Source: Dermatemys mawii
Lineage: Eukaryota > Chordata > Testudines > Dermatemydidae
NCBI GenBank assembly: GCA_007922305.1
Contig: ML677460.1
Location: 275,239-339,238, forward strand
Length of the DNA: 64,000 nt
Direction of reading: 5' to 3'
The notes beneath the pieces are model-generated. The model saw only the letters and a list, made by a program, of their open reading frames with translations. It was not told the DNA's origin and searched no databases. Shown here one piece after another: positions 45,202-57,965 of this stretch; position 1 is the first letter of the stretch; each line of letters opens with the position of its first letter. The translations under genes and the position numbers were made by a program.

Positions 45202-47018
45202 CCAATGAGCTTGTCTCAAGAAATAACGATGAGGCATCTCCAGAGAGGTTGGGTGAGCACGGGACATCACCACGAGGAGCCAGAGCAAGTGCTTTCCCAG
45301 GCTGCGGCAGGGGTGTGGGTGAGGGACAGCCTGGGTCAGAAGGACAGCCGGGGAAGCCAGCGGGAAACCCAACTGGTGGAGCGAATTGGGGTGGCAGAGG
45401 ATTCAGTGACGTGGAAGATACCGCTGCTTCCCCGAGAGCCCCCACAGAGCACAGGTTGCCCTGCTGCCTGGAAGACAATGAATGCTTTCCTCACCTATCG
45501 CATTTAACCTCTCACTTCAGCGCCCATGCTGGGGAGAAACCCCATAAGTGCCCCACCTGCGAGAAGGAGTTCAGCCGGCGTGCACACCTTATTCAGCATC
45601 AGCAGGTGCACACGGGTGAGAGACCCTACAGCTGCCCTGAGTGTGGGAGGAGCTTCAGCCGGAGCTCAAAGCTTATGGAGCACCAGAGACTCCACACGGG
45701 GGAGAGACCCTACAGATGCCCTGAGTGCCAGAAAAGCTTCAGCCAGAGCTCCAGACTGATCAAACACCAGAAAATCCACACAGGGGAGAGGCCCTTCAAG
45801 TGCACCAGGTGTGAGAAGAGCTTCGCAGAGAGCACAAGCATGCTACAGCACTATAGAGTGCACACGGGAGAGAGGCCCTATGCTTGCAGCTACTGCCAGC
45901 AAAGCTTCAGTCGAGGCTCGCGGCTGGCAGAGCACCAGAGGATCCACACTGGGAAAAAGCCCCATCAGTGCAGTGAGTGCGGGAAGAGCTTTGGGAACCG
46001 CTCAACCCTCACCACCCACTACAGGACCCACAAGAGCGAGAGGCCTTTCACGTGCGGCGAGTGTGGGAAGAGCTTCAAGCAGGGCTCCGCGCTGATCGCA
46101 CATCGGAGGGGCCACACCGGAGAGAAACCCTTTACCTGCGCAGAGTGCGGGAAAAGCTTCACTCTGAGCTCACACCTGATCAAGCACCAGAGAATCCACA
46201 CGGGGGAGCGACCCTTCCAGTGCCCTGAGTGCGAGAGGAGCTTTGTGCGGAACTCGCACCTCACCGAGCATCGGCGGATCCACACAGGGGAGAGACCCTA
46301 CCAGTGTCCCGAATGCAAGAGGAGCTTCCGTCGGAGCTCCCGGCTCATTGAGCACCAGAGGATCCACACCGGAGAGAGACCCTACAAATGTCCCCAGTGC
46401 GAGAAGAGCTTCAGCCGCAGCTCGGCCCTCAGCGATCACAGCCTCCGAGTCCACACGGAGGAGGACAGCCACTCCGATCAGCCAAACGCCCCCAGGAGCG
46501 ACCCTGGAAGGGAAAGACACTACCAGTGCGGCGAGTGTGAGAAGAGCTTCGTTCGGAGAGCCCATTTTCTTGAACACCGCAGAGTCCACACAGGAGAGAG
46601 GCCCTTTAAGTGTCCTGAGTGCGAGAGAGGCTTCCGCTCCAGCACAACCCTTACCAAACACTCCAGAACCCATACAGGGGAAAAGCCTTACAAGTGTTCT
46701 GCATGTGAGAAATGCTTTGTCCACTGCTCCAAGCTGATGGCACATCAGAGGAGCCACACCGCAGAGAAACCCTTTAAATGCAATGAGTGCGAGAAAAGCT
46801 TCACTCAGAAGTCGGGCCTCATAGATCATCAAAGAATCCACACGGGAGAAAAACCCTATCGCTGTCCCACCTGTGAGAAAAGCTTCAGCAGGAGCTCGAC
46901 GCTCATTCAGCATCAGAAAATCCACGTGACAGACAAGCCCTTTAAGTGTCCTGAGTGCGAGAGAGGCTTCAGACGACACGCACATCTCAGAGAGCACCAG
47001 AAAACCCACTCATCGTAG
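45202..47018 (+). CDS. KRAB-ZNF gene, C2H2 zinc-finger exon
   Basis: The last exon starts after CTTTATTCCAG (AG 45200-45201) and continues with the base left over from the KRAB-B exon to give Ala, then NELVSRNNDEASPERLGEHG. About 110 codons of linker, rich in Gly, Pro and Ser, precede one degenerate finger lacking its second cysteine. Then come 17 C2H2 fingers with TGERPY/TGEKPF linkers: eleven in a row, a 21-residue gap (EEDSHSDQPNAPRSDPGRER), then six. Finger 11 has four residues between its histidines. The stop is TAG at 47016. Complete coding sequence is 24+127+120+1817 nt, or 695 codons plus stop. It is presumed to be a nuclear sequence-specific DNA-binding protein. Orthology is unknown, as such genes turn over quickly. 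Confidence 0.96.
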
Positions 47019-49600
47019 GAACTGGCTGCATTGAACACAAAGAGCTGGCCGTTGAAGACAGATGTGTTCCTGTGACCTCGGAAAGGCAGCATTCGGGATG
47101 TGCCATCTGCAGTATTTCTAGAGCATGGAAGATTTGTTTCAAGGAGAAAAAAGAATAATCGGGAACAAACAAGGAAATTCCATGCAAAAAACTAGGGCTC
47201 ATGGAACGATGAGTTTGAGAAAACAAGCTGTCCGAAGCTAGGCAATGCAGAGTTAAATGCGGCCTTACCTTTGTCCTCTTGTGCTTATCCCTTTACAGAC
47301 AGGATTTCTCTTGATTATAAAAACATTTGCCAATTACTGTAATAGATGATACAAACAAGAATTTCTTATGCACCCCTACAGTCACTCTATTACAGTATAG
47401 CATAGCTGAGTCAACAGGGTCTCAGTGAGATCTGCAGACAAGTGAAGTTTAATGTTCAGTAACGACACAGTAGCAGATATTGTAAATCGACTGGCACGGA
47501 GTGTGAAGTGATCAGGTGTTTGAGGTTCTCAATGGCAGGGGCAGGAGAATGAAGCCCTTACTCCCACTGTAGTGAAAGTCACTTCTCCACAAAAGGCCAG
47601 CATTATGTACTCCCTATAAGAGCTTAAGTGGTACATAAACCAGGCACAGGCCTTCTGCATGAGATAATATTCTATGAATGTCACCATGTGAACACCCCTG
47701 ACTCAAGTGAGTAGTACGCCAATGTGAATGTTTGCACAATTGGTTCCCGTAACAGGGTGGCAGTCCTCTTTTATTGGAACCCTGCAAAAAAAAGTCTGAG
47801 TGCATCCAGCTGACTCATTGTGCTGTCGCATATCTCGTTAACTTCCATCAATGATCTGGAGACCTTCTGGATGCAGGTAATGAGAGACTGGGATGCAGAA
47901 GGTCCTGCCGGGATTACGCAGGCTTGAGGAAAAAGCTCACACTGATGTTATGTTTTATTGTTGCAGCTACAGCTACTTGTTAAAAAAAAAAAAATTGCCA
48001 AATGTTTTTGGATGGGAAATAACTTCACTTGGAAACAGACTTTCAGGGGAAATTTTGTTTTTTTCCTAAGTTTCTTTCTACACCTGAAACACTTCTCTCT
48101 GCAGCCAGCAGGACAAGAAACGTTTTTTAAAAAGTGATAACTGAAAACCTCAGCTTATAACCTGATTCCAGTCACTGGGCTTTAGGAAAGGGACCAAATT
48201 TAAAATTTTTATTAAAGCTAATGTTTAAAATGAAAATATACACAAGTTAAGAAGGAAGGTACTAGACATCTGGGGTCGGGCTGGGGTTATGGGGGATTGC
48301 AAGTAACATACAAGGTTTATGAGGTACATAGATATCACATAACCAGCCTAGATCCAGATTGGGGTGGGGGAGATTTTAAAGCAGCAGCAGATAAATGGAC
48401 TTGGCCACCCATGGGATGTAGTAAGAGTGCAAGTCGGTGGTGTAGGCAATAAGAACATGCGTGGGGTGCATCCCTCTGTCTCAGGGAAGGGAGGGGGTGG
48501 GTTATTTCCCTGGTCGACGGTCCCGGATACAATCTGGCAACACTGCTAGTCTCAGCCAAGAGAGTTCAAAACATTTCCATCAAGAGTGGAAGTGTTTGCT
48601 TTCCTTAGCATTTTTTTTAAACTGGAAAACTTTCAGTTTTTGGAAGCTTTCAGCCAAAAAATAAGCAGTTTTTGACAAAGTCTAAATTTTCTAGGGCAAA
48701 GTTACATAAAAAAGTGAAAAAAATTATCAAATTTTCATGGCAAAAATCCCATGAACGAGCAACCTGCTGCCTGGCACACACCCTGCCGCCTTAGCACACG
48801 TAGCAGGGTTTCTTCTTCTCACTGCCCATCAGCAGCCTTTCCGGACGCCCAGTGGTTCACCGCTTCCCACACGTTAACCCGCCACCTAGTTCACCCTTTC
48901 AAGTCCCAAATCATAAACACGGTCTCAGTATCTTGGGCCCCCTGCTTGGGCCCTCAGGCCTTCCCTTAGGATTCTGGAAACACGCAAATCGAACAGTGTT
49001 ACCCCATGTCTCCAGCCCCCGCACACTCACCACCTCAGTCCATTTCAGTTGCTCTGTCCTCACTACACCCTCTTTTATGGCCACCACGCCAAGAGTCTTC
49101 ATCTCCTGCAGCCTCTGTTTACTTCTGGCCTAGTTTTCCTACATCCTACAACCATCCTCAGCCATTTGGGCCTCTTTCCAAGGACTTGTGCCCCTTGGCC
49201 GTCAGGCCCACTGTTAGCAGGCTGGTCGGTGCCCTTCCTAGGTCCTCGTTCCCTTTGATCAGCCCCAGCACTTCCTCTTGGCTTCCCCCTACCTGCTGTT
49301 GGGCTTCTTTCTTGATAATTTTGCCCTACCAAGCACACCCCTTCCCCACGTGCAGCAACGGCAGGGCTAATTAAGGCCTTGTCTGTATCTTTAGCCCATT
49401 TCTGAATCCTGCTCCCCTTACGTGGATTCCCTGGGAGCTGTGTGTGTATGGAGGGAGTGGGGGGGGGGAGGGGGATTGACCCCACTCCCTCATTCTGAGC
49501 AGCACTAGTCCAGGATAGTGCGGGAGGGTGACCCAGATGCTCGTCTAGTCACTTTGAAGTGGGTAGCTGCTGCAGTTCAGTGGGAGAAAGCATCCTAGAA
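47019..49600. other. KRAB-ZNF 3' flank, no other gene seen
   Basis: The 3' UTR of the zinc-finger gene begins here. I found no AATAAA close to the stop. An ATTAAA is at about 48211. The remainder, including an A+T-rich stretch at 47940-48740, holds no exon-like frame. Confidence 0.4.
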
Positions 49601-49602
49601 TA

Positions 49603-50745
49603 TTATAGAATCATAGGACTGACGGAGACCTCGAGAGGTTGTCTAGTCCAGTCCCCTGCACTCAACGCAGGACTAAATATTATCTAGATCGTCCGTGACA
49701 GGTGTTTGTCCAACCTGCTCTTAAAAATCTTCAATGATGGAGATTGTGGAATCTCCACAATTTATTCCAGTGCTTAACCACCCTGACAGGAAATTTTTCC
49801 TGATTGTTCAGTCCAAGCTAAACCTACCTTGCTGCAATTTAAGCCAGTTGCCTCTTGTCCTATCCTCAGAGGCTAAGAAACACTAATTTTCTCCTTCCTC
49901 CTTTTAACAGCCTTTTATGTACTTGAACACTGTTATATCCTCCCCCCCACCCACCGCCACTTGTCTTCTCTTCTCAAGACAAACCCAATTTTTTCAATCT
50001 TCCCTTTGTTCTTCTTCTCTGGACTTACTCAAGTCTGGCAACAACATCTTTTCTGAAATGTGGAGCCCAGAGCTGGACACAAAACTCCAGTTGAGGCCTA
50101 ATCAGCTCAGAGTAGAGCGGAAGAATTACTTCTCGTGTCTTGCTTACAGTACTCCTGCTAATACATCCCAGAATTATGTTTGATTTTTTTGCAACAGTGT
50201 TACACTGTTGACTCATTTTTAGCTTGTGATCCTCTATGACCCCCCAGATCCCTTTCCACAATACTCCTTCCCAGGCAGTCATTTCCCATTTTGTATGTGT
50301 GCAACTGATTGTCCCTTCCTAAGTGGAGTAATTTGCATTTGTCGTTATTGAATTTCATTCTGTTTACTTCAGACCATTTCTCCAGTTTGTCCAGATCATT
50401 TTGAATTTTAATCCTATCCTCAGAAGCACTTGTAACTCCTCCCAGTTTGGTATTGTCTATAAACTTTATAAGTGTATTCTCCAAGCTATTATCTAAATCA
50501 TTGATGGAGATACTGAACAGAACCAGACCCAGAACTGAACCCTGTGGGACCCCGTTTATATGCCCTTTCAGCTTGACTATGAACCACTGGTAAGTATTCT
50601 CTGGGAGTGGTTTTCCAACTAGTTGTGCACCCACCTTATAGTAGCTCCACCTAGGTCTATTTCCCTAGTTTGTTTATGAGATGTTCATGCAAGACAGTAT
50701 CAAAAGCATTGCTAAAGTCAGGGTAGATCCATCTGGCCTCTTTGG
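49603..50745 (-). mobile_element. CR1 LINE, 3' half, degenerate
   Basis: On the minus strand the RT part ([21 protein letters not shown], with IDNT where FADDT is expected), LLHLGRDNQLHTYKMGNDCL, then SELIRPQLEFCVQLWAPHFR and the 3' UTR ending in CTATGATTCTATAATATTC (about 49605) are present across several frames. It is older and more diverged than the other CR1 copies. Confidence 0.9.
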
Positions 50746-51048
50746 GGATGGGCTGCACAGGCTGCTTACCAGGCTTTGGATGAGCGTGAGGTCACAGAGC
50801 GTCTCGGAACACCAGGAACCTTTGGTAATTGGGACTAAGTGCAAAATGTCTTAATCTCCACCCATCCCTTCCCCATCACATGACCTCTATTCATTCTGCT
50901 CACTGGGTTTATGTCAGTCACATGGCTCAGGTTGGTGGACTGTCCTTATCCAGGGCTGCTTTGCATAACACAAAAGGAATCCTGAGGCTGATTGGTTCCT
51001 TATTCAAAGGCCAATTTGATAGTAACGTAAGAGTAAACATTTAGAAAT

Positions 51049-51963
51049 TAGGTCTGTTGATTAATCGCAGTTAACTCATGCAATTAACTCAATCGCGATT
51101 GATCGCACTGTTAAAAGAATAGCAATTGAAATTTATTAAATATTTTTGGATGTTTTTCTACATTTTCAAATATATTGATTTCAGTTATAACACAGAATAC
51201 AAAGTGTACACTGCTCACTTTATATTATTTTGATTACAAAAATCTGCACTGTAAAAATGATAAATAAAAGAAACATTTTTCAATTCACCTCATACAAGTA
51301 CTGTAGTGCAATCTCTTTATCAGGAAAGTGCAACTTACAAACGTAGGGGTTTTTGTTACATATTTCATTAATACATGCTTTTTTTTAACAAGCGTCTTCA
51401 GCATGGAAGAATGTCCAAAGCATGAAGAGACATATGAAAGTTTAGGGTATCTGGCATGTAAATATCTTGTAATGCCAGCTACAACAGTACCATGCAAATG
51501 CCTGTTCTCACTTTCAGGTGACATTACAATTAAGAAGTGGGCAGCATTATCTCCAGTAAATGTAAACAAACTTGTTTCTCATAGCAATTGGTTGAACAAG
51601 AAGTAGGACTGAGTGGACTTGTAGACTCTAAAGTTTTACATTGTTTTGTTTTTGAATGCAGGGATTTTTGTACATAATTCTACATTTGTATGTTCAACTT
51701 TCATGATAAAAAGGTTGCGCTACAGTACTTGTATTAGTTGAATTGAAAAATACTATTTATTTTTTTACAGTCCAAATATCTGTAATCAAAAATATAACAT
51801 GAACACTGTACACTTTACATTCATTTACAACACAGAATACATTTGAACATGTATAAAACATTCAAAACTATTTAAATAAATGATATTCTATTATTAACAG
51901 TGTGATCAATTACGATTAATTTTTTTAGTCACGATTAATTTTGTTAATTGCTTGACAACTCTA
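51049..51963. mobile_element. hAT transposon remnant with transposase C-terminus, 915 bp
   Basis: The subterminal GATTAATCGCAGTTAACTCA, then CGCACTGTTAAAAGAATAG, is inverted at the right as CTATTATTAACAGTGTGATC, then ACGATTAATTTTGTTAATTG. Flanks TTAGAAAT (51041-51048) and TTTGAAAT (51964-51971) match at 7 of 8. A frame at 51328-51606 encodes the hAT dimerisation domain: YLACKYLVMPATTVPCKCLF, then SLSGDI and AALSPVNVNKLV. The rest of the transposase is deleted. Confidence 0.88.
51328..51606 (+). pseudogene. hAT transposase C-terminal dimerisation fragment
   Basis: The 92-codon frame ends NVNKLVSHSNWLNKK before the stop. The LACKYLVMPATTVPCKCLFS block is the typical hAT C-terminal motif, in which the usual CERLFS is CKCLFS. 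The DDE catalytic core is absent, so it cannot transpose DNA. Confidence 0.82.
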
Positions 51964-51999
51964 TTTGAAATTCAGTGTCATGAAGGAATGTGGGTCGTA

Positions 52000-54930
52000 T
52001 TCTGACAGCTACGATCTCTATACAACACAAGGAGTTATGGGCCAAGTTTTTAAAAGTATTGAAATTTCTAACTGCCATTGAAATTGATAGGAACTACGCA
52101 CGTAAGTACCTTTACAAGTCTGGGCCCATGTACCTGCTGTTAGCCACCAGTCCAGTTCACAAGCACTGACTACTTTCCCCTACGTACCTTTAGCACTGGA
52201 TCCTTCCATCTTGCCTGCACAGGAAAGGTGCTGCAGTTTAATGGAACCTGATTTTGTTAAATCAGGTATAAATGCCTGTGTGGACACTCTTAGGCCAAGG
52301 TAAAAGTGGCTCATTTGGGTTTAACTGTAACTGGTTCCCTGTTGACTTAAGCTAAACCAAAATAAACTTCTGTTACTGAGTGTGTCCAGGGAGGATTTTG
52401 CATTGATTTAACTAAATACGCTTAAAATCAGGCCTTGTTTCCACCCAGACATAGCACTGCTTTAGCCATAGTTTAGTTAAGGTGGTACACCTCCCCCTCA
52501 TGTGGATGCAGTTATCCCAATGTAAAGGTGCTTACAGTGGTGTAACTTATTCCATACAGGAAGGGGAACAAATGATACTCATCTAAGGCACTTTATACAG
52601 TATAACTCTCCACACTAGGTGTTCTACCGCTATAACTAGATTGGTAAGAAATCACCTCCCTCTCACCACCTGGCATACTTGTAGCTGTACAAACACTGTG
52701 CATACAGCCAATCTTAGTTAAGCTTCAGTGCACCTTCCTTGTGTTGATGAGCACTTAGTTCGGTGGCAGGGGTTGTGAACTTGTTTTGCAGGGAGAGTCA
52801 TTACCATCTCAAACATGACTTTTTAGCAATAGATGTAGGTCCCACAGCTTTAGTATCCAGAGAGTGGAAATAGCAACTGAAATGTATTTATGATCCTTTC
52901 CTCCCACTTGTATCCAGCCCCCTTGCATGTAGGTGTGATGGTTGTTTTGTTATAATGATGTTTAATAAAGCATAAAATACAATGTGCTCTTTCTCTGTTG
53001 TTTATCAGCCCTTCCCTACTACCAAGCTGCTTTGAGCACATCCCCAGATTACAGGCAGCTATGCAAGACCATCCAGGGAGGAGCAGCCATTGCAGTTCTT
53101 AGGTCACAGTACAAGCTGTAGGACGAAGCTGGCCAGTGCAAATCCTGACTGCGACCAGTGTACGATGTTGATCTCTGTATAGTCTCCATGGCTTCTTGCT
53201 CTGTCACCTATTGCAGACACATTCATGTCCTTTTCTCCTGGCCAACCTCCTGGCCCCTCACCCTCCTCCAGTGAGTAAGCCCAGCATGTTTCAGAATTGC
53301 TCCGCACAGCAGGTGCATGTTGGGTGCTGAGGACTAGCTCCACAAAGGGACAGGGTCATCTCTACACTCAGCAGTGTCAGGACACGGGCAGCTTTGGGCA
53401 CATGCACCACTAGACGTAGAGGTGCCTGGGGAAACTTGCTAACTACAGGGTTAGTAGAAGCTGAGTGTGGGGTTGAGGATCTCCAGTGTGCCTAAGTCCC
53501 TTTGTGGACCTAGTCCTGAGCTCTTAGCATCATGGAAAACCACTTGGCTCTAGTCCTATTGCCCTTTTGGCAGGATCTCTCTGCCCCGGCAGAGTTTAAA
53601 TGATGGTGATGCTATTGCAAGCAGGTTATTTTGGAACAAGTCTCTCTGGTCAGCTCCTACAGTCTGACACTGATGCGTTCAATCTGCCTCCTGCAGAACT
53701 GTGCATGTTGTTATATGTGAATAGAAACTGATGCAACTAGGAAGCATTCTGGGAGGGATAAAACATCTATTCCAGCCAAAGGTGTCACACAGCTTCAGTA
53801 TTTGTGGGTCCCTTGTTTTATGTTTTCTTTTCCTCTCCATCACTCTGCTTCTGCAGTTCTATCCTGGCTCCAAACACTGGCCCAAGGGGCCTGCTTGACA
53901 AGCATCTCTTAAAAATATCCCAACAAAATGACCACTCCACTCCCCGCAAAATCCCCTCTCCCCCTTCATACGTGTATAACCAGGAGCTCCCAGCGTGCCA
54001 TGTAGTAGTTATATACAAAATATCTACAGCCATGGTTGCAATTCACTGTTCCATTGGAATGGAGAGAAATTGGAAACACCCTGCATGTAATAGGAGGTAC
54101 AGATGTCTTGACTGTGCTGGTACAGTATATTAATGTCACAAAATATAGTGTGGCTAGGCCTAGTGGGTTAACCATACTTTGTAAGGCATAGGCAGTGCTC
54201 GGCCTGCTAGTCTTCAAGATGCTCCAAATCCACAAATCCTTTCAGTCCCCTGGGGAGGCTAAAGCTTTACCTTTTACACTAACATAACCGGCTTTTTAAA
54301 GAGCGTTTGAAGCTCTGAGGCAAAAAAACCCCAAACTAATCAAACTCCACATCGGCATTTAAACACAATACCCTGGTATAGGGAATGAAGCACATCTACA
54401 AAGACAGCTGCAGTGGAGTGAGCCAGCTTATCTGGACCCATTCTCAGTGCTGACCCCCCTAGAACTCACCCTCTGCCCGGTCGGGAGGTAGGCAGTCATG
54501 CCTAGTGGTTGTTCAGTGGCCAAGAACAGGAGCCTGGGGAAGAGCTGGAGTACCTGGACTGAGGCAAGGCACAAGCAGGTACAGGAGCTATCACAGCCAT
54601 GGGGAAATGCTTTGCGGAGCTCCCAAACTCCACTGCTGCTGGGCTTACCAGCTGGCCTGCAGACTCCAGCCACCAAGCAGGGGATGCAGCCAATCAGGCA
54701 GCCTACAGGCCTCATACTCACATCTAAGCTACTCTTACCCAGACCTGTTCCCAGTTGCAGTTTGAAAGCTAACAAGGCACTGCAAGGAGGAATTGCAAAG
54801 AGACTCTGGTGCTACTTGGAGGGGACCCAGGCCGATTGAAAACAAGATGCAGATGCTGTGGCCCAACCAGCCAGAGCTGTGCCCAGCCCGTTCAGCTTGC
54901 TTTTGTGAATATCTGACCCTCCTCAGGGGA
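52000..54930. other. Intergenic, no supported gene
   Basis: An AATAAAGC at about 52970 follows a short A+T-rich stretch. The 52250-52640 part contains TGTGTGGACAC/GTGTGTCCAGG pairs, suggesting another MITE without clear ends. Confidence 0.4.
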
Positions 54931-54939
54931 CCTGCTTTC

Positions 54940-55125
54940 CATTCCTGGCTCTGCCACTGGCCTCATGGATGACCGTGGGCAGGTCACTTCACCTTTCCTC
55001 ACCTCAGTTTCCCCATCTGTAAAATGGGGATAATGACACTGACCTCTCTTTTTAAAAGAGCTTTGAGATCTGCCAATGAAGCGTGTTACAGATGACCTAG
55101 GGATTATCATCATCATCTTGGTAAT
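54940..55125 (+). repeat. MIR (CORE-SINE)
   Basis: CTGGCTCTGCCACTGGCCTC, then GGGCAGGTCACTTCACCT, CTCAGTTTCCCCATCTGTAA and AATGGGGATAATGACACTGA are the well-known MIR core and 3' part in the expected order. The tRNA-derived head is weak or missing. Confidence 0.85.
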
Positions 55126-56337
55126 TACCCACAGATTGCTGAGTTAACATCATTATTCATATGCTGGTAGCACTTGCATTGTGCAGATTGGGAGGAAGGC
55201 AGAGTCCGTGGTCCAAAAACTTAGCATCAGGTTCCTCCTGCTTGGAACAGGAGCCAGGATCAGATTTAAAGGATGCCAAGGCATCGTTCAGACGCCTACA
55301 AAGATCCACTGCCCCTGGCCACAACAATGGGCGCTCTTTGCCCTGGAGCTGCCAGAGCCATCCACTCTCAGCCCAGAGGTGCAATGCTCCTCCACCTTCC
55401 CTCTGCTAGCAGCAAAGCCATCACTTCACTCCCCACTCCCGGGGCTGTGAGACCCTCCCTCTGCCCCTTCTCTCACAGCACCCCCAGCATCAACTCCTTG
55501 ATGCATCAGTGGAGACTTCCACGTGGGCTCCAGTATTTGCCTGGAATTGCTCTTTGGACTGGCCCCAGTGCCAAATAGTCACTGCATGGCTCCAGTATTG
55601 CCCTAGGTCCACTCTCTGAACCAGTCACGCCCGTCTTCAACCACTGACTGCAATGGGTCTGACTGGAAGGGAACAAGGGCCTGGCTTCACCAAGCAGGAA
55701 ACAGCCCAGGAGCATGAAGAGCAGCCAAGAGTTCATGACGGGGACACTTCCACACAAGGATCTCAGCGGAGAACATCCTGGATTCTTCCCAAGCTCATGT
55801 GATTGGCTTCTTTCCTGGCAGCAAGTGCGCCAATGGATACCCTCAACGTCTAGAGTGACTCCACCCCTGCCATAGCTAGTCCTCCACTGCCCACTGTCTG
55901 TCCACAGAAGACGCCTCTTCCACCTGCTCCGCTTCATGATCCCCAGCAGCGCACACGCTACTTCCTACAGCTTGCCCCGTGGAACTGTGGGAAAGAGAGA
56001 GCTGGTGTCAGGTGCCTTTGGAACAGGGAAAAGAGAAAAATTGCACAAGCTGGGCTCCGAATGATTTAGCTCCTTCCCGCCCATACAGCTTGACACAGCT
56101 GGGTGAGCAGGTCTCCCAGCCCATGGCAGAGGGAGCCTCACAGACGACTTCTGAAGGGCAGGGGAAGGAGGAAAATGATTTGGTTGGGAGTGTGGGAGAC
56201 CATCAGGGAGCGGGACACCCTGGCAGGAGAAGGGTCTGAGGAACGCCACAGCGACAGGGAGGGAAGGGAACTTAGAGACACTCAGCCCAGGTCTTCAGAG
56301 GCATTTAGGCACCTAAATGACTTTCAATGCACATTAG

Positions 56338-56490
56338 AGGGAAGGAGGGATAGCTCAGTGGTCTGAGCCTTTTAGGGATTGGGAGCAAAATCTGTTGGAT
56401 GATTTAGTTGGGGTTGGTCCTGCTCTGAGCAGGGGGTTGGACTAGATACCTCCTGAGGTCCCTCCCAACCTGATATTCTATGATTCTAGA
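56338..56490 (+). repeat. Turtle tRNA-derived SINE with CR1-like tail
   Basis: A tRNA-like A box region (GGATAGCTCAGTGGTCTGAG, 56348) is followed, after a short deletion that removed the B box, by GATTTAGTTGGGGTTGGTCC and GGACTAGATACCTCCTGAGG, ending TATTCTATGATTCTA. The tail equals a CR1 3' end, which lets CR1 enzymes move the SINE. This design is that of the tortoise/Cry Pol III SINE. Confidence 0.8.
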
Positions 56491-56665
56491 GTCGGACAAC
56501 TAAATACCCTTGAGGATGAGGTTGCTGACCCCAGCACCCATAGGTCGTGGCGGCAGTGAGCCTTGCCATGCAATAGGCTGCCGAGCAGCCAAACCAGGCT
56601 GTCACCGCCTGCAGCTCACAGCTGGTCCCTCAGGCCAGGCTGCGGGGAGGTGCTGGACCCGTTAC

Positions 56666-56848
56666 CTTTTCCCTGCTCATCTGGCCTGGCTCTACCCGCA
56701 GGGCAGTGAGGTCCTCCCGGCTGCCCCCGGGGTAGATGGCGTTCTCAGCCTGCAGCTCCCTCACGCGGCCCTGCAGCCGGCGCAGGAGTTCCAAGCGCAG
56801 GAAGGAGGAGAGCTGGGTGGGGCAGAGATGGGTGCGCTCACTCCGATC
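56666..56848 (-). CDS. Coiled-coil protein gene, exon C (downstream exon)
   Basis: 183 nt, 61 codons, phase 0 at both ends, between the acceptor TTTTTCCTGCCCACAG and the donor GGGAAAAG|GTAACG (minus strand). It encodes DRSERTHLCPTQLSSFLRLE, LLRRLQGRVRELQAEN and GSREDLTALR...EPGQMSREK. Leucines and charged residues follow heptad-like spacing, so a coiled coil is likely. It follows the exon at 57966-58044 in the correct phase. Frames extending past the splice sites are intron. I do not recognise the protein; centrosomal or cytoskeletal coiled-coil proteins would fit but nothing proves it. Further downstream exons toward 55.9 kb are possible but not supported. Confidence 0.6.
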
Positions 56849-57965
56849 CTGTGGGCAGGAAAAAGGCGAAAGCTTTAGCCAGTGGTCAAACCATGCTGAG
56901 CACGGCTGGAAGCACATGGGCCCAGCACACCGGAGACACCAGGGCTGCTCCCGCCTGGCCACGAGGGGTGCACAGTCCAGGGGCCAGAGCCTGGAACTAG
57001 GCCAAGAGATCTGGGTTCTGTTCCTGACTGCCACAGGCTTGTTGGGTGACCACTGATAAGTCAGCGCAGTGAGCCTCAGTTTCCCCACTGTGCTGAAAGA
57101 CATCTGGCTGAGACACACGATACCAGGGCTGTGTGGTGTTGGTGCAGTGATACAGCACAGTAGAATCTGACAAACCCTAATTAGTTAAGCACCATAACGC
57201 TCCCACAGGGCAGGAGAGGTTTGGGAACCCTGAAATGCAGCCATCTCTGGAGTGGAATGTGGCACCAGTTTAACATGGCCACACTACCAAGAGATGAAGC
57301 AGAATGCGTGCAACTGAGAGTGCAGGGAGTAGAGGGGGAGAATGGAACTACCTGAGCTCGGATGGGGCCAGGACTCAGATACACTAAGGCGGGGCAAGGA
57401 ATCCTCAGGGAGCGTATGGGTCAGTTCATGGGAGAGACAGTGGCTCCAGCCACACCGGCCTCCAGCCCTTGCCCCCTGCAAGGGATTGGGTAAGAGCTGT
57501 CTCTGAGGGAAGGGTGCAGCTTCCTGAAGCACCACCAAGGCCAGTGGCAGCCCTGGCTGTCTCTGCTTGGCCCGGGAGTTCTCCAGGGAACAGAATTAGG
57601 GGGCCTGGCTGCAGAACATGTAAGGTGCCTGGGAGATATTAGGACTACTGGACTAGCCCTGCAGCTCACAGCACCTACTAGCTACTAACACTGACACTAC
57701 TCTGCACCCAGGGCTGGATTCTGGCCTCCTGAACAATTAGCCCCCTTGGACTCTCCCTAGGAGGATGCCTTGCCCTTTACAGTCCCTTGCTCCGCAGACT
57801 CATCTCAGCCCAGCAGGTGGCTGGGAGCTTCCCATGCTTGGCAAGCTGAGGAAGAGCGACCATGTGCCCTCCCAGAGAGACTGCCTCAAGCAGAGCGGAT
57901 CCCTGGACCCGCTGGGGCCCTTTCACTGGCCTCACATTAGCCAGAGGCGAGTGTTTGTCCTTTAC

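Noticed and set aside
46170..47009. 279-codon open frame on the minus strand opposite the zinc fingers
   Set aside because: It is the shadow of the repetitive finger-coding sequence. The + strand frame has clear C2H2 motifs.
55506..55990. Possible last exon of the coiled-coil gene near 55900-55975
   Set aside because: An acceptor-like GCAAGCTGTAG precedes a short acidic frame, but the pyrimidine tract is poor and there is no independent support.
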